From the NCBI RefSeq assembly GCF_015207245.1, contig NZ_JADEXF010000060.1, positions 1 to 9,554 on the forward strand: a DNA stretch of 9,554 nt, read 5' to 3'. This document shows positions 1-7,700 of this stretch, in pieces. Each line of letters starts with the position of its first letter. Position 1 is the stretch's first letter. The translations under genes were made by a program, and so were the position numbers. The DNA comes from Nostoc cf. edaphicum LEGE 07299. Its GTDB lineage: Bacteria; Cyanobacteriota; Cyanobacteriia; Cyanobacteriales; Nostocaceae. Below the pieces are notes generated by a model. The model was not told where the DNA came from and ran no database searches. It saw only the letters and a list, made by a program, of their open reading frames with translations.

Positions 1-452
1 ATATCTACCAGTGCCCTGACTGGTGTACCATCACTCAAAAACATATTTAAAGTATAGGTTAAACTCGTGATTACACAATAAAAATACTCATTTCCCCATG
101 TAAATATATAAACAGGCGGGCGTTTGTCAGTTGCTTTACTGATAGTCTCTACACCTAGCTTAATTGTATCTATATATTTTTTCATTACCGACTCTTTCGT
201 TTCATAAGTATCATAAAGTAACTGCTTGAGTGTAAATTTGTAAGGTTCAACGCCAGAAAAGTTTACTTTCGGAAGTAGATTAGTTCCTCTATTACCATCC
301 TTACTTTCCCACTTAACAGTCCGAGCGAAAGTAATATCTGTAGGATTAAACATTAATTCAATATCTGGCGCTTCACCGTTATAAGCTACAAGTTTGGCTT
401 TCTCAAGTTGCGGTTGGCGTTTTTGAATAACAATAATTGCTGGACTTGCCAT
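1..452 (-). CDS. CIS tube / Afp7-like baseplate protein, N-terminal 150 residues (runs off left edge)
   Basis: Open from ATG at 452 to the window edge with no stop; 150 residues are visible. GGAGA lies about 10 nt upstream of the ATG. The product has the pattern I associate with the CIS tube-protein N-terminal domain (Afp7/Pvc7-type, the LysM-bearing adaptor of contractile injection systems): a short hydrophobic strand (AIIVI), an FNP motif at residues 35-37, VKWES at 46-50, an aromatic strand with W119-G120 (YIFTWGNEYFY), and DGTPVRA at 141-147. In characterised systems this protein joins the inner tube to the spike at the baseplate, and a C-terminal LysM-like domain would be expected beyond the window. 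It follows the 1017-aa gene by 38 bp on the same strand, so it is probably in the same operon. Family assignment rests on remembered motif patterns and on the neighbouring tube gene. Confidence 0.85.
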   Translation of the reverse strand, partial: MASPAIIVIQKRQPQLEKAKLVAYNGEAPDIELMFNPTDITFARTVKWESKDGNRGTNLLPKVNFSGVEPYKFTLKQLLYDTYETKESVMKKYIDTIKLGVETISKATDKRPPVYIFTWGNEYFYCVITSLTYTLNMFLSDGTPVRALVD

Positions 453-490
453 TTGAGTATTTCTCCAAAAATTAATTATTGAATACAAAT

Positions 491-3400
491 TTACCAAGGT
501 AATCTACCAGAGGAACCACCATGACGTTCTCGCTCAATTTCTATCCGTTGTCGTAATCTGCTATAAACTTCACGAGCTAGAGCTTCAAGATCGGCTGTAT
601 CATCTTTATCATCTTCTTGAGAAAATGAGGATGCGCTCTCTATAGTCTCAGTTACTGGTGCTATTTCTCTAGATATGTCGGGTGGAGTAACTTCTCCACC
701 ATCAGCAAAGCCTCTAAGTGAAGGAAGATGTTTAGCAAAAACTTGTGGTGATTCTGAAACATGAGAAAATTCATAATTTTGGCTATTAGATTCTCCGTCA
801 TTAAAATTAAAGCTAGTGAATTCATCATCATTTCCATTTAGTAAATCTTCCACACTTGACCATTGAGAAGGTGTATTTGACCATTGGGAAGATGTATTAG
901 TGGTGGAATTTGCTTTTCGGAAAATCAGGGGAGGTGATGAGTATTGGGGTGAGGATTCACCTACATCAATTGTTTCATTGTGAAGGGTATGAATTTCTGG
1001 AGAATTGAGAATAGAAAGTTTCTGTTTATTAATATTCAACCCCAAGGAAGAAGGAATTAAAGAATTCGATATCTCAGGTGAATCAGTCTCAGCGCTTTTT
1101 AATTGTAATGAAGCGTCTGAAAAAGAATCGACTTTAGTCGGAGTCTCTGGAGAAATTGGTTCTTCTGGTTCTGTAGGATTGGGTGCCTGTAAACTTGGAA
1201 GAATAATATCCTGCGGTGTTCCACCCGTGTTTATGTGATGTAGTAGGGGTAGATTCTTCTGTGCATCTCTAGTATTAATCACAAACTCCCCAGGCGTAAG
1301 CATTGCAGGTACTGTATCTGAGGGTGCTATCTGCTGACGATTTTCAATGCGGGAATCTGTTACGTGGCCACCAGTAGCATAACCTTTATGTGCTGGCAAA
1401 TTTTCTGCGATCGCATTTTGCTCAACTTGAGGTAGTGTGTTTACCTCATTTTGTGGGGAGGTTGGATTATCTGAGGTATCAACAAAGGTTGGTATTTCAG
1501 GATTTTCTTCATTTGTTACCGCAGAGGTAAATTCTGATTCTACTATTTGTTCATTGTCAATAATTTCCCTGAAAATACTCGCATTTTCACCAATCTCAGG
1601 CGATATGGCGGTAATTTTTGGTGCTTCACCAATCTCACGTGATGTGGCGGTAAATGGTGCGATCGCAGTTTCAGTTGATGTGGCGAAAAGTGGTGCGATC
1701 GCAGTTTCACCAATCTCAGGTGATATAGCACTAACTACTGGCGTTTCAGAAATCTCAGTTGATGTGGCGAAAAGTGGTGCGATCGCAGTTTCACCAATCT
1801 CAGGGGATATTGCACTAACTACTGGTGTTTCACCAATCTCAGGCGATATAGCGGTAATTGTTGGTGTTTCAGAAATCTCAGTTGATGTAGCGGTAATTGG
1901 CGCGATCGCAGTTTCACCAATCTCTGATGATGTTGTACTAATTGTTGGTGTTTCAACAATCTCAGGTGATGTAGCTGTAAGTGGTGCGATCGCTGTTTCA
2001 CCAATCTTAGACGATATGGCGGTAATTGTTGGTGTTTCGCCAATTCCAGGCGATATAGCGGTAATTATTGGTGTTTCAACAATCTCAGATGATGTGGTGG
2101 TAAGTGGTGCGATCACTATTTCATTAATCTCAGGCGATATAGCGGTAATTGTTGGTGTTTCAACAATCTCAGATGATGTGGTGGTAAGTGGTGCGATCGC
2201 GGTTTCACCAATCTCAGATGATGTAGGAGTAATTGTTGGTATTTCAACAATCTTAGGTGATGTGGCTGTAAATGGTGCGATCGCGGTTTCACCAATCTCA
2301 GATGATGTAGGAGTAATTGTTGGTGTTTCAACAATCTCAGGTGATGTGGCTGTAAATGGTGCGATCGCGGTTTCACCAATCTCAGATGATGTAGGAGTAA
2401 TTGTTGGTATTTCAACAATCTCAGGTGATATAGCTGTAAGTGGTGCGATCGCAGTTTCACCAATCTCAGGCGATATGGCGGTAATTGTTGGTGTTTCAAC
2501 AATCTCAGGTGGTACTAAAATGGGCTGACTTTCTGTAAACTCGCTATTAGTACTCTCAACATAGCTGTCATCTTGCAGTGAAGTCAGATTTGCTGAGACA
2601 TCTGAGACATGAACCACCATACCAGACTGTGACTCTGAAATTATTAACGGTTCATTATTATCAGAGTTTCTGAATAAACTAGGTGTGTCTTCAATATCGA
2701 CTGAGGTAGGTGTTAACTCAACAGGTATACTCGCTGGAGATTCACTTGAAACACTAGAATCAATTTCTTGTTGTAGTGCAATAGGATTTTTGGGAATTGA
2801 ATACTCAGAATTAGGTACAGCAATATGCGCCTCTACAGTATTTTCATCATTCGCCAAAGGATGGAGTAAAGTAGGTGCATCATTTGAGGTTCGTGCTGAC
2901 GGCAAACCTAGAGAATTATCAACGACAGCATTATCCAGTTGCAATGTAGGTGTTTCCAAATTAGCCTCAACAGACAAAGGCTCATCTGATGCTAATAAGC
3001 TATTTTCATTACTATTAATATTAATCTTGTTTTGAACAATATTCTTAGCCACAGATGATTTGGCTGCTTTTTTAGATTTGGATTTGGATTTTTTATCAAG
3101 TGGTTTTTGAGATTTATTTGCTTTTTTTGATTGTGATTTACCTTTAATATTTAATTGTTGCGAGGTATCATCACTTGTTTTATCAATCCGATTTGGCAGT
3201 ATCTCTGGAATACTGTCTTTTACTAGTTCACCAGTATTAAAATGACTATTTTCGGGTAGAGGTATTGAATCAAAATAATCAGATTCAAATAATGACAAAT
3301 CACTATTTATATCTTGATTATCCCAACCTATTAATGGTTGTATCGATGGTTCATTTTCACGAGATAATAAAAATTTAGAGGATGTAACTAATGGTAGCTT

Positions 3401-3544
3401 AGTTTGGATGGGACTTAGAAAATTACTTCGTGAATGCAGAGAATGAGACTGTTTTCTCAATACCATTATATCAGGATTTGATAAAAATGATATTATTCCA
3501 AGTGGTTGAATATTGTTTCCTAGCGGAGATTGAATAATTTGCAT
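491..3544 (-). CDS. 1017-aa repeat-rich CIS-operon protein with tape-measure-like glycine motifs
   Basis: I do not recognise a named family for the whole protein. Visible parts, in order: a Ser/Asn-rich N-terminus without a clear signal peptide; a Lys/Ser-rich basic stretch (about 132-169); a Ser/Thr/Glu/Pro-rich region; 23 alternating 12-15-residue units (345-658); KGYATGGHV at 720-728 followed by DTVPAMLTPGEFVIN at 743-757; a second, shorter RGFADGGEV at 944-952; and a charged amphipathic tail (989-1017) ending RLPW. The GG.V...DTVPAMLTPGEFVIN pattern is typical of the C-terminal part of phage tape-measure proteins, but the Pro/Thr-rich repeats are unlike helical tape measures. It sits between the tube gene (23-bp gap) and the Afp7-like gene, so a role in CIS assembly, tube filling or baseplate attachment is inferred. 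No clear Shine-Dalgarno precedes the ATG at 3544; translation may depend on the upstream gene. Residue M27 is an alternative start but has no better ribosome site. Confidence 0.8.
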   Translation of the reverse strand: MQIIQSPLGNNIQPLGIISFLSNPDIMVLRKQSHSLHSRSNFLSPIQTKLPLVTSSKFLLSRENEPSIQPLIGWDNQDINSDLSLFESDYFDSIPLPENSHFNTGELVKDSIPEILPNRIDKTSDDTSQQLNIKGKSQSKKANKSQKPLDKKSKSKSKKAAKSSVAKNIVQNKININSNENSLLASDEPLSVEANLETPTLQLDNAVVDNSLGLPSARTSNDAPTLLHPLANDENTVEAHIAVPNSEYSIPKNPIALQQEIDSSVSSESPASIPVELTPTSVDIEDTPSLFRNSDNNEPLIISESQSGMVVHVSDVSANLTSLQDDSYVESTNSEFTESQPILVPPEIVETPTITAISPEIGETAIAPLTAISPEIVEIPTITPTSSEIGETAIAPFTATSPEIVETPTITPTSSEIGETAIAPFTATSPKIVEIPTITPTSSEIGETAIAPLTTTSSEIVETPTITAISPEINEIVIAPLTTTSSEIVETPIITAISPGIGETPTITAISSKIGETAIAPLTATSPEIVETPTISTTSSEIGETAIAPITATSTEISETPTITAISPEIGETPVVSAISPEIGETAIAPLFATSTEISETPVVSAISPEIGETAIAPLFATSTETAIAPFTATSREIGEAPKITAISPEIGENASIFREIIDNEQIVESEFTSAVTNEENPEIPTFVDTSDNPTSPQNEVNTLPQVEQNAIAENLPAHKGYATGGHVTDSRIENRQQIAPSDTVPAMLTPGEFVINTRDAQKNLPLLHHINTGGTPQDIILPSLQAPNPTEPEEPISPETPTKVDSFSDASLQLKSAETDSPEISNSLIPSSLGLNINKQKLSILNSPEIHTLHNETIDVGESSPQYSSPPLIFRKANSTTNTSSQWSNTPSQWSSVEDLLNGNDDEFTSFNFNDGESNSQNYEFSHVSESPQVFAKHLPSLRGFADGGEVTPPDISREIAPVTETIESASSFSQEDDKDDTADLEALAREVYSRLRQRIEIERERHGGSSGRLPW
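1571..2512 (-). repeat. In-frame 84-bp tandem repeat (28 aa, two alternating half-units) carrying HIP1 sites
   Basis: Twenty-three consecutive half-units of mostly 13-15 residues alternate between an A form (PEIVETPTIT) and a B form (SEIGETAIAP). HIP1 octamers recur at 1659, 1695, 1779, 1902, 1986, 2193, 2277, 2361 and 2445, with a decayed copy (GCGATCAC) at 2109. Spacing is mainly 84 bp, with 36- and 123-bp exceptions where half-units were lost or added. Each HIP1 copy encodes the Ala-Ile-Ala of the B form. The copies at 2193-2445 are nearly identical, pointing to recent amplification or homogenisation. Since all steps are multiples of three, other frames on both strands also stay open here. 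Confidence 0.95.
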
Positions 3545-3567
3545 AGTTATCGTTTAAAAATAGCCAA

Positions 3568-4092
3568 TTAGCTAGAAACGAAATATCCACTTTTTTGATT
3601 CCGTTGTACAGAAGTGCCTCCTCCTGTAGTTCTTGCAACTTGTAAGCCTTCATAAGCTAAAGTTAATTCTTCAATGGCAACTGCCTTTCCATCTGCTTGA
3701 AGCGCAGGTGTTTTCCAGGTTATAGGAATAGCACCAATCAAAGTCCAACTCATCATCGTTTCACCGGCTTGATTGAAAATCAGAATATTGACATTGCGTC
3801 GAGATGTTTTCTTCTGTTCATCAAAAACTGCATTCATCCAGTTCCAAAAACCTGGATGATCGGTAACTCCACGTTTAAGAGTTATGTCTGCAAATTCTGT
3901 ATGACCTAAATAAATTCTTTGTTGGTCGTTAACACCGCCTTCCTGAAAAATATTTTTCTTAATTTGAATACTTAATCCTGTGCATTCAGCAAAAGAGGCA
4001 GCAATCGAACTGTCTATCTCTACGTAGAAACGATTAGTCGTGACATAATTTAATTCGTGAGTAATGTTGCCGTTATTAGCGCCTGTAGCCAT
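3568..4092 (-). CDS. CIS inner tube protein (T4 gp19 / Afp1-Afp5 family)
   Basis: Predicted 174-aa subunit of the hexameric inner tube through which the injection system delivers its load. It matches the tail-tube family closely: an N-terminal RFYVEID strand, FAECTGLSIQ, an EGG motif, the LGHTEFADITLKRG segment followed by FWNWM, and the C-terminal ITWKTPAL...IEELTLAYEGL strands. Its length is normal for the family. I chose the ATG at 4092 rather than the in-frame GTG at 4101: AGGTGG sits 5 nt before this ATG, and the ATG shares one base with the TGA of the preceding gene (TGATG), a standard coupling arrangement. Neighbours are the 79-aa gene upstream and the 1017-aa gene 23 bp downstream. 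CIS clusters often have two or more tube paralogues; position beside an Afp7-like gene favours the Afp5-type, baseplate-proximal tube protein, but this is inference. Confidence 0.93.
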   Translation of the reverse strand: MATGANNGNITHELNYVTTNRFYVEIDSSIAASFAECTGLSIQIKKNIFQEGGVNDQQRIYLGHTEFADITLKRGVTDHPGFWNWMNAVFDEQKKTSRRNVNILIFNQAGETMMSWTLIGAIPITWKTPALQADGKAVAIEELTLAYEGLQVARTTGGGTSVQRNQKSGYFVSS

Positions 4093-4331
4093 CACAACCA
4101 CCTTTGAGAATTATAATTACCTAGCCTTTCCCGCTGCGATCGCAAATCTTCTAGCAAAAGTTTATATACGTGTTCTGTGAGTTGGTTCATCAGCAGTGAA
4201 TCGTTGAGATATTTATTTGCCGTTTTAGCCGCCTTGCTAGCATCAGATACCGCCGGAACCCCAGCGTAGCCAGCAGTACCGCCAACATCTCCATCGAAGG
4301 TGAAAAAACTTTGTTGCTGTTTTGAGTCCAT
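4092..4331 (-). CDS. 79-aa first-gene product of the CIS operon, unrecognised family
   Basis: Small protein without signal peptide or membrane segment. It has a polar N-terminus (MDSKQQQSFFTF), a Gly/Ala-rich stretch (GDVGGTAGYAGVPA, about 14-27), then a predicted amphipathic helical half (about 29-71) ending with VYKLLLEDLRSQRERLG and a short NYNSQRWL tail. AGGGAGAG lies about 12 nt before the ATG at 4331. Its stop overlaps the tube start by one base, so it should be made in proportion to the tube protein. I cannot name the family; the Afp6-type small proteins of other CIS loci occupy a nearby position but I see no convincing similarity. The last 29 residues share the VY..L...L...RER.G pattern with the tail of the 1017-aa protein, so an assembly or docking role in the same particle is inferred. 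Codon use and the tight junction support a real gene. Confidence 0.8.
   Translation of the reverse strand: MDSKQQQSFFTFDGDVGGTAGYAGVPAVSDASKAAKTANKYLNDSLLMNQLTEHVYKLLLEDLRSQRERLGNYNSQRWL
4098..4103 (-). promoter_or_regulatory. Shine-Dalgarno AGGTGG of the tube gene
   Basis: AGGTGG lies inside the last codons of the 79-aa gene, 5 nt upstream of the ATG at 4092. It decides the start of the tube gene and, with the TGATG junction, implies coupled translation. Confidence 0.7.
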
Positions 4332-4521
4332 AAATAAAAAAAACTCTCCCTAAATCCAGGCTAAAGGTACTGCATCAGAATCAAAAGTAGCCAAAAGTCG
4401 AACTTAGTAGAAGCGCAAGGCCTTGCACCCCTACGTTCGCTGGAAGTCCCTTAGAGGAATTGTGTTATACCAATTTGAAAAATGATTGATGCATAGATGA
4501 GGAAGAGAAAAGGGCGATCGC
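4332..4521. promoter_or_regulatory. Leader of the CIS operon: possible -10, 12-bp palindrome, HIP1 site
   Basis: This stretch has no gene. Read on the minus strand it holds TATAAC (plus coordinates 4464-4469), a reasonable -10 element but with no good -35 partner 16-18 bp upstream. A perfect 12-bp palindrome, GCAAGGCCTTGC, lies at 4415-4426 about 84 bp before the first start codon. An AGGGAGAG ribosome site and a T-run (minus strand) follow just before the ATG at 4331. A HIP1 octamer is at 4514-4521. Promoter assignment is weak; the only firm observation is the palindrome. Confidence 0.3.
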
Positions 4522-4664
4522 TTAACCTTTAACCCTTGCAGTTACACCTTTTATCCTCACAGTTGCACCTTTTATCCTCGCAGTTGCGCCTTTTATCCTC
4601 GCAGTTGCGCCTTTTATCCTCGGACTTGCACCTTTTATCCTCGAAGTTGCACCTTTAACATTCA
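4518..4664. repeat. 21-bp tandem repeat array, five good and two degenerate units
   Basis: Units of exactly 21 bp (core on the plus strand GTTGCRCCTTTTATCCTC) occupy 4539-4559, 4560-4580, 4581-4601, 4602-4622 and 4623-4643. Degenerate copies lie at 4518-4538 and 4644-4664. Units 3 and 4 are identical. There are no unique spacers between units, so this is not CRISPR. The array lies between the 3' end of the Roco gene and the start of the CIS operon. Confidence 0.92.
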
Positions 4665-4668
4665 TCAT
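4522..4668 (-). CDS. Possible 48-codon ORF reading through the 21-bp repeats (RIKGATA heptads)
   Basis: From an ATG at 4668 (a second ATG follows directly) the minus strand stays open for 48 codons to TAA at 4522-4524, giving MMNVKGATS followed by six copies of R(I/V)KG, mostly as RIKGATA heptads. The start falls just before the array and the stop just after it. The peptide would be basic, with a Lys/Arg every third or fourth residue. Against it: no convincing Shine-Dalgarno, and a 21-bp repeat without stops in one frame yields such an ORF by chance. I list it only as a candidate; repeat DNA is the more likely explanation. Confidence 0.15.
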   Translation of the reverse strand: MMNVKGATSRIKGASPRIKGATARIKGATARIKGATVRIKGVTARVKG

Positions 4669-4717
4669 TCTACTTTTGAACTTAAAGCTTGCACATCAGA
4701 ATACAAATTGTCGAGTT

Positions 4718-4738
4718 AAAAGGGCGTAGGTTTAGCCC
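4718..4738 (-). terminator. Weak terminator-like hairpin downstream of the Roco gene
   Basis: On the minus strand GGGC-9 nt-GCCC is followed directly by TTTT, about 45 bp beyond the stop at 4784. A second small hairpin (AGCTTA-5 nt-TAAGCT at 4763-4779) lies between. The stems are only 4 and 6 bp, so this is a tentative call; if wrong, the Roco and CIS genes could be cotranscribed. Confidence 0.3.
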
Positions 4739-4783
4739 ATCGGAGACATTACTCAACCTCTGAGCTTAACCAATAAGCTAGTT

Positions 4784-7700
4784 TTACTCATCTAAACGGT
4801 GTGCGATCGCACTCAGCAACTCCTCAAAGTCGGATGCGCTGTGAATATCAGGGGTAAGCGTGTTCATATCTTTTAGCAGGTTAGTCAGTTCTGCGATCGT
4901 GTTGCGAATCTCGGTGTATTGGTCAATTTCTTCACGAAATCCCTGTAAATTAGCTGCACCAACTTCTCTCATAGCTTTATCTAATTCTTTAATTTCTTCT
5001 TCCCAATGCTTAATATATTTAAGTCTTGCAACAGGTTTATAAATTTGGGCATCCGCTAACACAATCGGGAAAATTCGATTATAAAATTCTCCATTTTTAA
5101 CAATTTGCACTAGCTCAAACATACAATTGGGAGATTTTAAATACTTGTCACTAATAACTGCGATCGCACATTTACCGCGCCCAATCCGTTCCATGAAGGC
5201 TTTAATTAGTCCTTTGTAGCCCAAATCGCGTTTATCACGGATGATTTTGATTCCTTTTGCCTGCAAAGTCTCATCTAGTTTATTGACAAATTGCTCACTT
5301 TCTCCGCCCCAAGCATAAGAGATGAAAATTTCCTTCTCGAATTCAATTGTAGATTGACTATTCATGATAGGTTTTTGTTCTTGATTGCTATCTCGTAACC
5401 GATGCGTCAATGATTCATCTCGCTTGCGCTCCAGTTCGCTTTGCAACTGTGCAACTTGGGGGTTGATTTCTCCATCTGCTTTAGCAGGTTGGAACATGAC
5501 ATCATCGATTAATTTGCGAACCTCTATCATTTCAAAGCTGTTCTCACACTCAATCTGGTAGCGGCTAGCATTCAAGCGTTTTTTGAGTGAGTCCAGAGAA
5601 TAGGAATAAGGTAGTGGCAGGTTTTTGCAAGTCTCACAGTTACACGGAACTAGGGTTTTAGGTTGCAAACGTTCGTAAGAGTTGTGGATTTTTTCTAATT
5701 CATGGGTGACAACAGCCATTAGTTCTTTTTTGCGGTTTCCGGCTACACGGATTTTAATTTCCCGTTGATCGTAGTTTTCAATGACTTCTGCACGAGTTTG
5801 GTCTTTGTTGAGAACAATACCGCTTTTCCAAACAAGTTTTTGCTGTTCAATCCAAGGGTGCGTCTCGACAATAAAACGGGTAAGGATGCCTTTTGGCATG
5901 AAGTCATAGGTGTAGCGCAAGATGAGGTTATGGCGATCGTCCCAGGTATAATCAGCTTTTTCAATAGAGAGCAATTGAGGCGCAATATAGGTGTCACGAT
6001 GACCAGGAATTTCGTAGCAAAGCTTAAACCGCATCATTAATTGCAGAAGTTCATCTCGCATATCCGTATATTCGCCGTCTTGCCAAATATCTTTAAGGTC
6101 GTTCTTAGTAAAACAACCCAACTTTTTCTTAACATTGTCATTGTCCAAAACTTTATAAACAGCAGTTGTACCCCATTCCGGTTTGAGTATGACATGGTGT
6201 TTCAGTGTAGAATCATCTTGAAAGTGGAGGCAAACACCGAGATCGTGGAGATAGTTGCTCAAGCGCAGCATATCTTTACGGTTTGTTAATTTATTAAGTC
6301 GGCAAAGGGTACAATATTCTTCAAAGCTGATGTAATTTCGGGAATCGTTCTCTAACGCTGTTCTCACTCTTACCCAGAGTTTTGGTAGAGGCGTGCCAAC
6401 ATGGTCAAGTCTGCTGATGTAAAGTTGAATCGCGTCTTTAATCTCTGCTAAACCGCGATTAGTATCTAAATTGGTTGCCAGTATTTTCTCTAAGTTGTCA
6501 AATTCTCCTCGTAACTGGCGCTCATTGACTTGGCAATCACGGTCTTGTTTTTCGTTTTTGATGATGAGAACTGGACTCTTGTCACTCAAGAGTTCGACAA
6601 CCTTCAGCCACCAATAAAAATCGGTATTTTCTTTGCGAGTGTCGGCAACTAAAGCATAAAGCGATCGCTTGCTGAGGAAAAACTGATGGGTTTGGTGGTA
6701 GATTTCCTGACCGCCAAAATCCCAGATGTTGACGCGAAACTCTTTACCATTGGGCTGTGTAAAGTGCCACTGGATGACATCAATGCCTTCGGTTGATTCC
6801 TCATCTGGCTGGAGTTTGTAGTTTTCATCTGCAATTTTCTTGGCTAAAGAGGTTTTACCAGCTCCTCCTTCGCCAATAATTAAAAATTTGGCTTCATAGA
6901 ATAGTTCGGTTTCGGTTGGATCTTGCACCCGAAAATAGAAATCAAGAATTTCATTCACATCACCAGGTTCTTCGGATAAATCCTTCAACCCCAAAATCTC
7001 TGGTGGAATGGGAACTGGGTTGCTACGAAGATCCAGCTTGTTCAGGTTTTGCAGTTGTCTGATTTCCGGTGGAAGACTGCTCAGTTGATTGTTGTAGAGG
7101 TTGAGCGATCGCAGGTTGGTGAGTTGGACTATTTCCGGTGGCAGACTACTCAGTTGATTGTTGTAGAGGTAGAGGGTTTGCAGGTTGGTGAGTTGTCTAA
7201 ATTCCGGTGGAAGACTGGTCAGTTGATTACCGCTGAGGTAGAGGGTTTGCAGGTTGGTGAATTGGACTATTTCTGGTGGCAGACTGCTCAGTTGATTGTA
7301 GCTGAGGTAGAGGGTTTGCAGGTTGGTGAGTTGGACTATTTCTGGTGGCAGAATGCTCAGTTGATTGTAGCTGAGGTTGAGAATTTGCAGGTTGGTGAGT
7401 TGGACTATTTCCAGTGGCAGACTGCTCAGTTGATTACCACTGAGATTGAGGGTTTCCAGGTTATTGAGTTGGACTATTTCCAGTGGCAGACTGCTCAGTT
7501 GATTACCGCTGAGTTTGAGCGTTTGTAGGTTGGTGAGTTGGACTATTTCCGGTGGTAGACTGCTCAGTTGATTGTAGCTGAGGTCGAAGGTTTGCAGGTT
7601 GGTGAGTTGGACTATTTCCGGTGGCAGACTGCTTAGTTGATTGCTGCTGAGATCGAGCGTTCGCAGGTTGGTGAGTTGGACTATTTCCGGTGGCAGACTG

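Noticed and set aside
1543..2502. Three additional minus-strand frames rich in His/Leu/Arg/Gln across the same repeats
   Set aside because: They are out-of-frame readings of the repeat (HHLRLLKHQQL-type strings) inside the larger gene, with low-complexity composition and no start signals.
1437..2528. A 363-codon open frame on the plus strand with its own SPISGDIAV-type repeats
   Set aside because: It is the antisense reading of the repeat array in the 1017-aa gene. Unit lengths divisible by three keep several frames open; no ribosome site is evident, and the minus-strand gene fits the operon.
4093..4101. GTG at 4101 as start of the tube gene, adding three residues
   Set aside because: It overlaps the AGGTGG ribosome site itself; the ATG at 4092 has correct spacing and the TGATG coupling.
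4518..4664. Regular 21-bp repeats considered as a CRISPR array
   Set aside because: The units are contiguous with no unique spacers, are shorter than CRISPR repeats, and there are no cas genes.
5765..6289. Two adjacent plus-strand frames (91 and 82 codons) opposite the COR region
   Set aside because: They have no plausible ribosome sites, are unlike known families, and lie fully antisense to a well-supported gene.
7049..7528. A 159-codon plus-strand frame opposite the leucine-rich repeats
   Set aside because: It is the antisense reading of the 69-bp LRR repeats; the sense strand encodes a complete, recognisable LRR-Roco-TIR protein.
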